A stretch of DNA of 47,973 nucleotides from an uncultured Desulfomicrobium sp. (lineage in GTDB: Bacteria > Desulfobacterota > Desulfovibrionia > Desulfovibrionales > Desulfomicrobiaceae), in contig CALMTS010000224.1 in assembly GCA_937872685.1 (NCBI GenBank), forward strand, positions 1 through 47,973, in the 5' to 3' direction. Positions 33,163 through 41,927 of this stretch are shown one piece after another (position 1 is the stretch's first letter; the number at the start of each line of letters is the position of its first letter). The notes beneath the pieces are model-generated. The model saw nothing but the letters and a program-made list of their open reading frames with translations, was not told where the DNA came from and made no database searches. The translations under genes were made by a program, and so were the position numbers.

Positions 33163-33816
33163 ATGGGAATATTTCACGACTTTCTTGTGGCCCTGGACCC
33201 TTTCATCATCTGGGCGTTCCGCCTCTCGGCGGAACCCTGGACCGGTTTTCTTGCGGGTTCTTTCGTGTTGAACCTGATCTGCATTGTCCTTGGCGACGTG
33301 ACTTCCATCCTGGCGCGCAGGTTGAACCGCAAGGTCTACGGTTCCTACCATGACGACATGGTCCGCCATCACAACCTCACCGTGAAGGCGTTGCGCAACT
33401 CCAACAAGGATGCCTACAAGGCCGTCAACAAGCAGGCCAACGAGGCTTTCGGGAAGTATTTCTTCAGTCAGGCGGGTGCCTTCACCCTTTCCATCTGGCC
33501 CTTGCCGTTCGCGCTGGCCTGGATGGAGCTGCGTTTCGGGGGAATCCCTCTGGATCTGCCTTTTGCGATACCCGGACTCGGGCAAAGCGTTTTCTATCCG
33601 TTTTTCTTCATCCCCATCTACATCGCCGTGCGGATATCCTACGGCAAGCTCATGTCCCGCTTTTCCTTCTATCAGCGCATCCAGACGTGGACCCGGTATG
33701 GGAAGGAGACGGAGATGCTCTCCTTCGTGGACCTTCTCAAACCCACGCCCGGGCAGGACGACGCGCCGGCCCGGGACGGAGAGAGCCAGGGCGCCAAGCC
33801 CAAGGAAGAACCATGA
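33163..33816 (+). CDS. Unknown three-helix membrane protein (Oxa1-superfamily-like topology)
   Basis: A 217-residue protein with a first membrane helix (about 28-48, GFLAGSFVLNLICIVLGDV), a basic helical cytoplasmic stretch (about 50-100, RRLNRKVYGSYHDDMVRHHN, then KDAYKAVNKQANEAF), a second helix (about 103-122, AFTLSIWPLPFALAWM) and a third (about 140-165, VFYPFFFIPIYIAVRISY). The tail is Pro/Glu/Lys-rich. The helix, basic coiled region, helix pair order is that of DUF106/EMC3-like members of the Oxa1 insertase superfamily, but I cannot align it without tools. It lies between the TSUP gene and an orphan PEP-synthase-like gene. Confidence 0.75.
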   Translation: MGIFHDFLVALDPFIIWAFRLSAEPWTGFLAGSFVLNLICIVLGDVTSILARRLNRKVYGSYHDDMVRHHNLTVKALRNSNKDAYKAVNKQANEAFGKYFFSQAGAFTLSIWPLPFALAWMELRFGGIPLDLPFAIPGLGQSVFYPFFFIPIYIAVRISYGKLMSRFSFYQRIQTWTRYGKETEMLSFVDLLKPTPGQDDAPARDGESQGAKPKEEP

Positions 33817-33871
33817 GCCCCTGCGACCCGACCGGGTTGAGCGCCCCGCAGACATGGAAGGCGGCTCCCTG

Positions 33872-35575
33872 ATGCGCGAGTTTGGCCTGTTCTCCCACTG
33901 GACCTTCGAGACTTTTGCCCCCGGTTCGATTCCCCGGTCGAAATACAACGCTTTCCGGGACATCCACAGACAGTCCGCCTTCTGCTTCTCCCAACTGGCG
34001 CGTTTCGACGAACTCGTCACGGGCGACTGTGTCGTGGACTGGTGCACGGTGTCGAAGCTGACGAACAGGCTGATCATGTCCATCCGCAAGCTGGTGGACC
34101 TCCTGCAGACCATGAATCCCGTCGAATTCATGGACGCCCACGACTGGTTCGCCAAACTCGGCTTCTATGCCAGGATGGCCACGGAGCATGCCGCAATCGC
34201 CGCCACTCCGCCGTATCACCTGACCGTATCGCAGATCAGGCAGGGACATCCCATGGCCTGGATCACGTCGCACGTGCCCGGAAAATCCGGTGGCCAGGCC
34301 CTCGTCGTCCCTCCGTCCCTCTACCAGTACCTCGTCGAAGCCAACGACCTGCGGCCGCAGCTCGACATCCTGTTGCGTCAGCTGGAACTCGGGGACGAGG
34401 CCTTGCTGGAGGCCGCAAGCGAAAAGCTTGCGTCGCTGGTCCTGGCCGCGAGACTTCCGGAGCGCCTGCAGGCGGAACTGGAGATCGAAGCCATGGAACT
34501 CGCCGGGGGCGGGCATCTGGATCTGCTGGTTTTCGCGGGAGATGCCGACGCCGTGCTCATCGGCCGGCAGAGCGGGGTGCGCGCGACGGATTTCTTCACG
34601 GCCTGGCTCAAGGCCGTGTCCTGCAAGTTCTCGCCGTCGGCCCTGACCCTGCGCTTGAGCCTGGGGCTGGCCGACGAGGAGCACCCTTTGACAGTACTGG
34701 CCCGCCCCGCACGGGAAGCATCGGGGGAGGACAGCTGCGATCTGTGGACCGGCGAGCCTGACTCGCGGCCGCTGGTGCGGCGCATGGCGCAGATCGTGAG
34801 CAGAGTCAGTCAGTTGCACGTCTTCCGGGCCCAGGGCGAGGCCCTGCGGCCTGAGCAGTGCAGGTCCTTGCACGACCTGGTCTGCCTGTGTCTGGAGCGC
34901 GGCCTGTCCCAGATTTTCGCCTTCGCCGGCGAGCCGTCGCGCGGCCTGGCCGGCATCAAACAGATGCGGCTCGAGATTCCGGTGGTCATCAACACCTTCA
35001 ATCTCGGCGGCGGTCTCTTCCCCACGGCGGCGGAGCGGGCCGTCATCTCCATGGAGGACGTGCGCTCCATCCCTGCCTGGTCCTTCCTGCTGGGCCTCGT
35101 CAACCCGGTAGTCTCGTGGCCCGTGCCCGAGCACGGCGAAGCGCCTCACGGCGAGGCCTCGCCCATGCCGCATTACAGCAGCTACGCGGTTCTTTCGCAG
35201 TTCTTCATGCACTGCACCCTGCGCCTGGAGCAGAATCTGTATGCCGTGGAATGCCGGTGTGAGGACGACGCGCCCATGTACGTCCATTTCCGGTGCATGT
35301 TTTGGGGGGAGAGCCTTGCGGAACGGGTCCGGCGCGTGGAGATCGTGCGCGCCATACTCCAGGAGGAGGGCTTCGTGGTGGAGTCGCGGGGCAACTATCT
35401 CGTGGGCACGCGCAGTTGCGAGGAGGACGTCAGGCTCCAGCGCAACCTCGTCACCCTGGGTCTGCTCGTGGCCTGGTTGCAGGTCCGTGGCTCATCCCTG
35501 GCCGCCCTGGAAGCGCCGGAGGGAGCAAAGGTCTTTCGCGGCCTCCTGGCGGAGTCCCGCTCGAATCCCCTCTGA
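33872..35575 (+). CDS. Orphan protein resembling the C-terminal region of PEP-synthase-like proteins
   Basis: A 567-residue soluble protein starting MREFGLFSHWTFETFAPGSI. I do not recognise the first 450 residues, which contain no ATP-grasp or phosphohistidine motif. The last 110 residues (about 455-560: FMHCTLRLEQNLYAVECRCE, YVHFRCMFWGESLAERVRRV, ILQEEGFVVESRGNYLVG) resemble the C-terminal domain of deltaproteobacterial PEP/pyruvate-binding proteins related to PpsA, from memory. It may be a regulatory or degenerate relative. The start is uncertain: ATG 33872 has GGAAGG about ten bases upstream, and ATG 33854 is in frame. The stop is convergent on nadB with 8 bases between. Confidence 0.7.
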   Translation: MREFGLFSHWTFETFAPGSIPRSKYNAFRDIHRQSAFCFSQLARFDELVTGDCVVDWCTVSKLTNRLIMSIRKLVDLLQTMNPVEFMDAHDWFAKLGFYARMATEHAAIAATPPYHLTVSQIRQGHPMAWITSHVPGKSGGQALVVPPSLYQYLVEANDLRPQLDILLRQLELGDEALLEAASEKLASLVLAARLPERLQAELEIEAMELAGGGHLDLLVFAGDADAVLIGRQSGVRATDFFTAWLKAVSCKFSPSALTLRLSLGLADEEHPLTVLARPAREASGEDSCDLWTGEPDSRPLVRRMAQIVSRVSQLHVFRAQGEALRPEQCRSLHDLVCLCLERGLSQIFAFAGEPSRGLAGIKQMRLEIPVVINTFNLGGGLFPTAAERAVISMEDVRSIPAWSFLLGLVNPVVSWPVPEHGEAPHGEASPMPHYSSYAVLSQFFMHCTLRLEQNLYAVECRCEDDAPMYVHFRCMFWGESLAERVRRVEIVRAILQEEGFVVESRGNYLVGTRSCEEDVRLQRNLVTLGLLVAWLQVRGSSLAALEAPEGAKVFRGLLAESRSNPL

Positions 35576-35583
35576 GTGCCCCT

Positions 35584-37170
35584 TCAGTCTTTTCGGAAAT
35601 GGCACCCGCGCGTGGTCTTGTTGCGCAGGGCCGCCGTGGTCACGATATAGGCCGTCTGGCAGCCGTGGAAGAGGTCCACGGACTCCTTGCAGATGCGGAT
35701 CGAGCGGTAGAAGGAGTGCAGTCTCTTGTTCAGGTTGCGCAGGTCTTCAAAGGCGCGCTCCAGGCGCGGCGTGGTGCGCACGATGCCCATGTAGTTCCAC
35801 ATGGTGTTGCGGATGGTCGCCCAGTCCTGGTTGATGAGCGCCGGGTCCTCCATCTCGGTCTTGCCCGACGTGATCCAGTCCGCGATGGAATCCTGCAGGC
35901 GCTGGCACAGGGCGCAGGAGCCTTCCTGATAGCGGTCGTTGATGTTCTCGGCCGCGCTCATTCCCCACAGCACACCTTCCAGAAGCGACGTCGAGGCCAG
36001 GCGGTTGGCGCCGTGAACGCCGGTACAGGCGATCTCGCCGGCCGCGTAGAGTCCTTCCAGCGTGCTCCGGCCATACTTGTCCACCAGCACCCCGCCGCAT
36101 GAGTAGTGCGCCGCCGGAACCACGGGAATGGGTTCCTTGGACATGTCGATGCCGATTTCCTTGCACTTGTTGTAGATGGTCGGGAAACGCTTGCGCAGGT
36201 TCTGGTCCACGTAGTTGGCCGCATCCAGGAAGACGCAGTCCTCGCCTGTCTTGAGCATCTCGTCGACGATGGCGCGGGCCACGATGTCGCGGGGGGCCAG
36301 CTCCATGCGTTCGTCGTAGCGGGCCATGAAGCGTTCGCCCTTGGCGTTGAAGAGTCTGGCTCCCTCGCCGCGCACGGCCTCGGAAACGAGGAATTTGCGG
36401 TCCGAGCGGTGGAAGAGGGCCGTAGGGTGGAACTGGATGTATTCCAGGTTCATGACCGTGGCCCCGGCGCGGTGGGCCATGGCCATGCCCGAGCCGATGG
36501 ACGAGGAGGTGTTGGTCGTGTGCAGGAAAATCTGGCCCAGGCCGCCCGTGCACAGGACCGTGAAGTCGGCCAGGATGGTGTTGGGCTCGCCCGTCTCGGC
36601 GTTGAAGACGTATGCGCCTACGCACTGGTTGCTCAGCTGGTAGCGGAATTCGAGCTTGGTCGAGTGGTGCCGTGTGGCCAGGAGGTCGATGGCCGTGCGC
36701 TGGCACAGGACCCTGATGTTGGGATGGTTCAGCACCGCCTTGACCAGGCTGTCCTGAATGGCCCGGCCCGTGTAGTCGGCGCAGGTCAGGATGCGGTGCA
36801 CGGAGTGTCCGCCTTCCCTGGTCAGGTAGAGGTCGCCGCTTTCGGTACGGTCGAAGGGGACCTGCACGCGGTCGAAGAGAATGCGCTCCACGGCCCGCGG
36901 GCCGTCCTCGCAGAGGTGCCGGACGGCGTCCGTGTAGTTGTATTCCCAGCCCGCCGTGGTGATGTCGCGGGCCAGCTTTTCCGGAGTGTCGTCGGCGCTG
37001 GTGTAGATGATGCCGCCCTGGGCCAGGGCGGTGTTGCCGTTGTCCAGGGAACTGCCGGAGGAGAGCAGGGTCACCTCGCGGCCTTTGTCCGCCAGGCAAA
37101 GGGCCGCGGTACAGCCGGCGATGCCCGATCCGATGACCAGGACCTCGGTTTTCATGCGTGTGGGCGTCAT
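35584..37170 (-). CDS. nadB: L-aspartate oxidase
   Basis: NadB oxidises L-aspartate to iminoaspartate; in anaerobes fumarate can accept the electrons. The 528-residue flavoprotein has the FAD dinucleotide fold VLVIGSGIAGCTAALCLADK near the start, the FAD/substrate segment NTALAQGGI, the family motif NLEYIQFHPTALFH and GARLFNAKGERFM. ATG 37170 has AGGA eight bases upstream. The frame stays open to 37470, but that reads through nadA. It is the last gene of the nadC-nadA-nadB run, ten bases after nadA. Confidence 0.95.
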   Translation of the reverse strand: MTPTRMKTEVLVIGSGIAGCTAALCLADKGREVTLLSSGSSLDNGNTALAQGGIIYTSADDTPEKLARDITTAGWEYNYTDAVRHLCEDGPRAVERILFDRVQVPFDRTESGDLYLTREGGHSVHRILTCADYTGRAIQDSLVKAVLNHPNIRVLCQRTAIDLLATRHHSTKLEFRYQLSNQCVGAYVFNAETGEPNTILADFTVLCTGGLGQIFLHTTNTSSSIGSGMAMAHRAGATVMNLEYIQFHPTALFHRSDRKFLVSEAVRGEGARLFNAKGERFMARYDERMELAPRDIVARAIVDEMLKTGEDCVFLDAANYVDQNLRKRFPTIYNKCKEIGIDMSKEPIPVVPAAHYSCGGVLVDKYGRSTLEGLYAAGEIACTGVHGANRLASTSLLEGVLWGMSAAENINDRYQEGSCALCQRLQDSIADWITSGKTEMEDPALINQDWATIRNTMWNYMGIVRTTPRLERAFEDLRNLNKRLHSFYRSIRICKESVDLFHGCQTAYIVTTAALRNKTTRGCHFRKD

Positions 37171-37180
37171 GTCTTTTTTC

Positions 37181-38200
37181 CTACCGACACGCTTCAAGCA
37201 TGCGCTCAAGGGCAACGCGCGCCGGCCTGGCGATGTCGTCGTCGACCCGCACCGGTTCGGCCGTGTCCAGGCCGGAAAGGGTGCGGGCGAGGTTGTCTTC
37301 GGTGATCTTGGCCATGTTCGAGCACATGACCGAGCGCAGGGGGCGGACGTTCTTGTCCGGGTGCCGTTCCGCCAGCCTGTTGACCAGGTTCCACTCGGTG
37401 CCGACGTAAATGGTGGCGCCGCTTTTGGCTTCGGCCACGGCCTTGATGAGATACGAGGTCGATCCCGCACCGTCCGCCATGGCCACGACTTCGGGATCGC
37501 ATTCGGGATGGACGAGGATCAGGGCCCCGGGCTCGTCGCGGCGCACGACCGCGATCTGTTCGGGATGGAATTTGGCGTGCACGGCGCAGAGGCCCGGCCA
37601 CAGGTAGAGGTCCCGGGACCGATCGGCCGCCGGGATGAACGTTCCTTCAGCGCGGATGTCAAGGCGTTCGATCCGCGCGGGGTCGATGCCGACGACGCGG
37701 GCCGTGTTGCGGCCGAGGTTCGCGTCGGGCAAAAACAGCACTCCGTCGCCCTGGCTCATGGCCCAGCGCAGCATGGTCGCGGCATTGGCCGAAGTGCACA
37801 CGCTGCCGCCGTGGCGCCCGCAGACCGCCTTCACCGCTGCCGAGGAATTGACGTACGTCAGGGGGATGATGCGCGCGCCGTCGCGGTTCAGGGCCGCGAG
37901 CACCTTCTCGGCCAGCAGCGTCGGAACCATCTCGGCCATGACGCAGCTCGCCCCGGGGTCCGGGATGTGCACCTTCTGCCCGGGCCGGGCCAGGATGGCC
38001 GCGGTCTCGGCCATGAAATGCACGCCGCAGAAGACGATGTGTTCGGCATCGAGGCCGTCGATGCGCCGCGCCAGTTCCAGGGAGTCGCCCAGGATGTCGG
38101 CGTGGCGCACCACGGAATCGGCCTGATAGTGATGGGCCAGGATGCACAGCCGTGAGCCCAGGTCATTCTTGAGTTGAGTGATGGTCTGCTCGGGCGTCAT
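37181..38200 (-). CDS. nadA: Quinolinate synthase
   Basis: NadA condenses iminoaspartate with dihydroxyacetone phosphate to quinolinate, using a [4Fe-4S] cluster. The 339-residue protein has the three expected cluster ligands C86 (PGASCVMAEM), C205 (WPGLCAVHAKF) and C293 (SVMCSNMAKIT), and the motifs AHHYQADSV, YVNSSAAVKA and HPECDPEV. The start ATG 38200 overlaps the nadC stop as ATGA. The frame runs on to 38488 through nadC and that part is not real. Confidence 0.96.
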   Translation of the reverse strand: MTPEQTITQLKNDLGSRLCILAHHYQADSVVRHADILGDSLELARRIDGLDAEHIVFCGVHFMAETAAILARPGQKVHIPDPGASCVMAEMVPTLLAEKVLAALNRDGARIIPLTYVNSSAAVKAVCGRHGGSVCTSANAATMLRWAMSQGDGVLFLPDANLGRNTARVVGIDPARIERLDIRAEGTFIPAADRSRDLYLWPGLCAVHAKFHPEQIAVVRRDEPGALILVHPECDPEVVAMADGAGSTSYLIKAVAEAKSGATIYVGTEWNLVNRLAERHPDKNVRPLRSVMCSNMAKITEDNLARTLSGLDTAEPVRVDDDIARPARVALERMLEACR

Positions 38201-39069
38201 GAGTCCCCCCTGTGGGTTTGCGTCAGGCGCATGGAAAAGTCCGCGACGACGGCGGAGTGGGTGATGGCGCCCGTGGAGATGCAGGTCGGGCGCAGTTCGG
38301 CCAGGGTCCTGATGGTGGAAAGCGTCACGTTGCCGCTGATCTCGGATTCGATGTGCGGCGGGATGAGCGCCAGGGCCTTCGCCGCGGTTTCGGGCGGCAT
38401 GTTGTCGAGCATGATGCGTTCGGGCGCCAGGGGCACGGCCTCGCGCACATGGTCGAGGGTCCGGCATTCGACTTCCAGGGGCGGACACACGGCGTAGGCC
38501 GCGCGGACCCGGCGCACGGCCTCGGTGATGGAGCCGGCCTGGTCGATGTGGTTGTCCTTGAGCATGAGCATTTCTTCGAGATTGGCCCTGTGGTTGTGTC
38601 CGCCGCCCATGCGCACCGCGTATTTTTCCAGGTAGCGGTGTCCGGGCGTGGTCTTGCGGGTGTCCAGAACGCGCACTCCGGTGCCTTCCACGGCCTGCAC
38701 GAAGCGCCGCGTGGCGTTGGCCACGCCCGAGAGATGGCAGATGAAATTCATGATGACCCGCTCGGCTTTCAGCAAGATCGGTGCCGGACCCAGGATGCGC
38801 GCCACTTCCCGGCCACGTTCCACGGCGTCACCGTCGGCCGCCAGCAGGGTCACGCCGGGATCGGTGCAGCCCATGCGCGAGAGGACGATGGCGGCCAGGG
38901 GCAGACCGGCGACAAGGGTGTCCTCCTTGGCCACGATGGACGCATGCAGCAGGGATGTGGGTGGGAAGAGGGCTTCGGAGGTCAGGTCCCGGCCGTCTTC
39001 CTCCAGGGCCAGGTCCACCAGGCGGTGCAACATGGCCAGACGCTCGTCGCGGAAGATTTGAAAAAACAT
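38197..39069 (-). CDS. nadC: Nicotinate-nucleotide pyrophosphorylase (carboxylating)
   Basis: NadC joins quinolinate with PRPP to give nicotinate mononucleotide, CO2 and pyrophosphate. The 290-residue protein shows LAGLPLA-like VAGLPLAAIVL, the SGVANATRRFV helix, DTRKTTPGHRYLEKYAVRMG with basic substrate-binding residues, GGHNHRANLEEMLMLKDNHI and ISTGAITHSA. I chose ATG 39069 because AAGGA lies six bases upstream; ATG 39084 is also in frame. It heads the nadC-nadA-nadB run and is divergent from the TPR gene. Confidence 0.95.
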   Translation of the reverse strand: MFFQIFRDERLAMLHRLVDLALEEDGRDLTSEALFPPTSLLHASIVAKEDTLVAGLPLAAIVLSRMGCTDPGVTLLAADGDAVERGREVARILGPAPILLKAERVIMNFICHLSGVANATRRFVQAVEGTGVRVLDTRKTTPGHRYLEKYAVRMGGGHNHRANLEEMLMLKDNHIDQAGSITEAVRRVRAAYAVCPPLEVECRTLDHVREAVPLAPERIMLDNMPPETAAKALALIPPHIESEISGNVTLSTIRTLAELRPTCISTGAITHSAVVADFSMRLTQTHRGDS

Positions 39070-39155
39070 GCCTGTTCCTTGCATGAAGTTTTTTTGGTCA
39101 GGGGTGTTGACTAGGAAAAGCGCCCCATGCCGTCAAGCCGCAAGGGGCCAACTTC

Positions 39156-41849
39156 GTGTTGCACTCGGCGTTGCCGCGTGTCATGTTGGCCCATGAATTG
39201 TATCCAAAAGAACCGGCACTGCGATCCGCGCTGCTGGAGGAGTGCATGACCTGCATCGAGTCCCTTCTGCTCAAGGTTGCCAAGAACACGAAGCCCCGGC
39301 TGCTGTGCAATGGCTATATATGCTGGCTGGTGCATGCCCAGCCTCTGCCCGTGAGCTTCTTTCAGTCCCTGACGGATATCGGAGGCTGGTCCCTGGCGTC
39401 CGAGAATACGCAGACGCTGTGGTTCTTTCCCGCCCCCGAGGTCATGCTCGGCCTGGCACGCCTGCACAATTGGGCCCGGCTGCACCCCATGGCCACGGCT
39501 ATCACCGTTTTCGAGGGCAGTCTCGTGGTGGACGAGCAACTCGAACAGTCCGTCAAGGTCAAGGCGGAAATGCAACGGCTGTGCGCGGAGTTCCCCAAAC
39601 GTCTGACGGTGCGCGTCAGCGCGCGGCTGCGGGAGGTCGGACGGAGCCTGGCCGGGCTGTCCTTCAAGCATGTGCAGAATCCCGACGGCCTGAGCGGTGA
39701 CTGGTTCGAGCTGGACGCCAACGACCAGGTCAGCGTGTCCTTCAGCATGAGCTGGCTGTGGGTCATCCGGCCACAGGGCATCCGCCAGGACAAGATCTTC
39801 ACCAAGGGGTGGCGGAACTATCTTGAGCGGTTGGAGGCCGTCTTCTCCCAGCTGAAGATATCCTACCTGCACGCCGAAGACCAGAACCTCGTCCTGCGCG
39901 TGCAGTCCCCCAGGGCCATGGCCCGCCTCACGGCGGATATCCTGACCATGATCGAGGACAAGGACAACCCGCCTTGGCCCTGCCAGTACCTGGCTGTCGA
40001 GATGGGAGACCAGGCCTTTTCCCCCGACTTCGCGGCCAAGGTCCGTTACATCCTGGATGGCCTGGAACCCAACACCCTGCACCTGCCCCTTTCGACGATC
40101 TTCCAGATTGCCGACCCCCGGATCGTTCCGGGCGATTCCCGCCAGTCCCTGGAGAGTTCCAAGATCACGGACCTCTTCCCGGTCCGATTTCACTCCGGAA
40201 AGGGCGGCCGCCGGCACGGGCGCCTGAACGTCTTCCTGCCGTCAAGCCTCATCTCCGGAGGCGAGAGCCCATGCTTCTATTGCGGCCTGCGCTCGCACCT
40301 GCCCCGCAAGTGTCCGACGCGGAGTCTTCCCCCGGGCAATATTCAAGTTTCCGAGATGGCCCGTTTCGCGCGCATCGACCTTGACGCCCTGCCAGGCATC
40401 ATGGCGGCGCTGGAGAAGCAGCTTGCGCCCGACGTTCTGCGCGGGCTTGCCGCCCTGGCGGCCGAGAAGGGCAACCCGGCCCTGACCGTGCAGGCCATGT
40501 TCGAGGTCAACATGGTCTGCCAGCTGCGCATGATGGCCATGGTCTGGAAGGCCCGGGGCAAGGAGTGGCCGCGGGGGATCGAGGATCAGCGGCCCCAGGT
40601 CGACGAGAACCTGCAGGAGGCGCTGGAGAGCATGAGGGCCGGCAATCAGGACCGGGCCATGGAGAAGCTGGACCGTTTTGTGCTCAAGTCATCCAAGAAT
40701 TACCAACCCAGGGTGCTCCTGGGTTTCATGGCCATGGAGCGCGACGAGCTCAAGCGCGCGGCGGGGTTCTGGGAGGAGGCCGAGAGCCTGGCATACACGG
40801 GCTTGCAGCGTTCCTACATCCAGGTCCTGCAGGGACGGCTGAAGGAGATGACCGGGGACTATCCGGAAGCCATCCGGCTCTACTGCCGGGCCAGCTACGA
40901 ATCCCCCGGGCTGACCCGGGCCCGGTACAGGCAGGCGGTCTGCCTGATCAAGTCGGGCTACCTGAACGAAGCCCAGGCCCTGATCCGGGAGCTCATCAGG
41001 AACGACCCCGATTATTTCAGCGCCGTGCTGCTGGACCCGGAGCTGGAAGGCGGCCGCTCCCATCTGCTGGGCGATTTGTGGGAGCTCTGGGACGAGGCCC
41101 GGACCAAGGCGGCCGAGGTCATCGGCTCCGTGGAGCATCTGCCCGACCTGCTGACCAAGTGGCTGCCCACGGATCACGACGCCTACAACTCCTTCCATGA
41201 GCGCATCGAGGAACTCAATACCTACGCCGGGGTCAACAACTACGCCTCCATGGCCCGGCTTCTGCGCGGCACCATCGTCATCCGCGCCGACATTCAGGCC
41301 CGCGTCAAGAAGGACATCCAGGAGCTTTCGGGCAGGCGCAAGGTCATCCTCGAACGTCTGAAGGCAATCCAGCGCGAGGCGTCGTGGTTTCCGTTCCCGT
41401 CCATGCTGGGGTCGTTCAGCAAGCTCTTCAACGCCTGCGGGGAGCGCCTGAACCTCATCAGCCACCTGGACCTCTACGTTCCGGATAAGTTCCGGCAGGG
41501 GCACGAAGCCATGCGCGAGGCGGAACAGGGCCTTGCTTCACTGGAGAAGAAGCTCCTGTTCCTGCAGGGCGTGCGCAACGGCATCCTCTTTCTTCTCCTT
41601 TCGGGAAAATACCTGCTCATTTTCGAGATCGCAGCCCTGATCGTGGCCGGGGCCCTGTCCGCCGGGTTCTACTACCTGGTTCCGGATCAGATCATCATGG
41701 GCCGCGACCTGCGCCAGGACAGGTGGCTGATCCTCAACATCTCCCTCATTTTCTGTTCCTTTCTGGCCTTTGTCGGCACGGCCATCCGCGCCGCCTCCCG
41801 CTTCGAGGCCTACAAGAACGAGGTCCTGGACAAGGACGGGGAAGGGTAG
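39156..41849 (+). CDS. Large TPR membrane protein with a CCHC zinc-knuckle motif
   Basis: An 897-residue protein of unknown function. Residues 1-370 form a mixed alpha/beta region I do not recognise. Residues 373-386 read CFYCGLRSHLPRKC, an exact CX2CX4HX4C zinc knuckle as in retroviral nucleocapsid proteins, and the next two residues are Pro-Thr. TPR-like helices lie at about 480-640 (LGFMAMERDELKRAAGFWEE, LKEMTGDYPEAIRLYCRASY), then coiled helices, and two membrane helices at about 808-880 (LLLSGKYLLIFEIAALIVAG, LILNISLIFCSFLAFVGTAI). The start is uncertain: GTG 39156 (AAGGGG eight bases upstream) or ATG 39246 (GGAGG five bases upstream). It is followed by the GT9 gene and two small helical genes, one flagellar-chaperone-like. 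Confidence 0.8.
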   Translation: MLHSALPRVMLAHELYPKEPALRSALLEECMTCIESLLLKVAKNTKPRLLCNGYICWLVHAQPLPVSFFQSLTDIGGWSLASENTQTLWFFPAPEVMLGLARLHNWARLHPMATAITVFEGSLVVDEQLEQSVKVKAEMQRLCAEFPKRLTVRVSARLREVGRSLAGLSFKHVQNPDGLSGDWFELDANDQVSVSFSMSWLWVIRPQGIRQDKIFTKGWRNYLERLEAVFSQLKISYLHAEDQNLVLRVQSPRAMARLTADILTMIEDKDNPPWPCQYLAVEMGDQAFSPDFAAKVRYILDGLEPNTLHLPLSTIFQIADPRIVPGDSRQSLESSKITDLFPVRFHSGKGGRRHGRLNVFLPSSLISGGESPCFYCGLRSHLPRKCPTRSLPPGNIQVSEMARFARIDLDALPGIMAALEKQLAPDVLRGLAALAAEKGNPALTVQAMFEVNMVCQLRMMAMVWKARGKEWPRGIEDQRPQVDENLQEALESMRAGNQDRAMEKLDRFVLKSSKNYQPRVLLGFMAMERDELKRAAGFWEEAESLAYTGLQRSYIQVLQGRLKEMTGDYPEAIRLYCRASYESPGLTRARYRQAVCLIKSGYLNEAQALIRELIRNDPDYFSAVLLDPELEGGRSHLLGDLWELWDEARTKAAEVIGSVEHLPDLLTKWLPTDHDAYNSFHERIEELNTYAGVNNYASMARLLRGTIVIRADIQARVKKDIQELSGRRKVILERLKAIQREASWFPFPSMLGSFSKLFNACGERLNLISHLDLYVPDKFRQGHEAMREAEQGLASLEKKLLFLQGVRNGILFLLLSGKYLLIFEIAALIVAGALSAGFYYLVPDQIIMGRDLRQDRWLILNISLIFCSFLAFVGTAIRAASRFEAYKNEVLDKDGEG
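40272..40313 (+). other. CCHC zinc-knuckle coding segment (CX2CX4HX4C)
   Basis: Codons 373-386 of the TPR gene encode C-F-Y-C-G-L-R-S-H-L-P-R-K-C. The spacing, the aromatic residue after the first Cys, the Gly after the second Cys and the basic residues before the last Cys all match eukaryotic and viral zinc knuckles that bind single-stranded RNA or DNA. Such a motif is rare in bacteria. Confidence 0.75.
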
Positions 41850-41927
41850 CGGATTCCGGGAGAAACGCCGGGTTTCGCAGCCATGGCCGCGTGAAGTGTT
41901 GGCACGGCTTTTGTTTCAGCATCCGTC

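Noticed and set aside
33410-33871. In-frame upstream extension of the PEP-synthase-like gene
   Set aside because: It reads through the preceding membrane-protein gene in another frame and looks like random Ser/Arg/Pro-rich translation.
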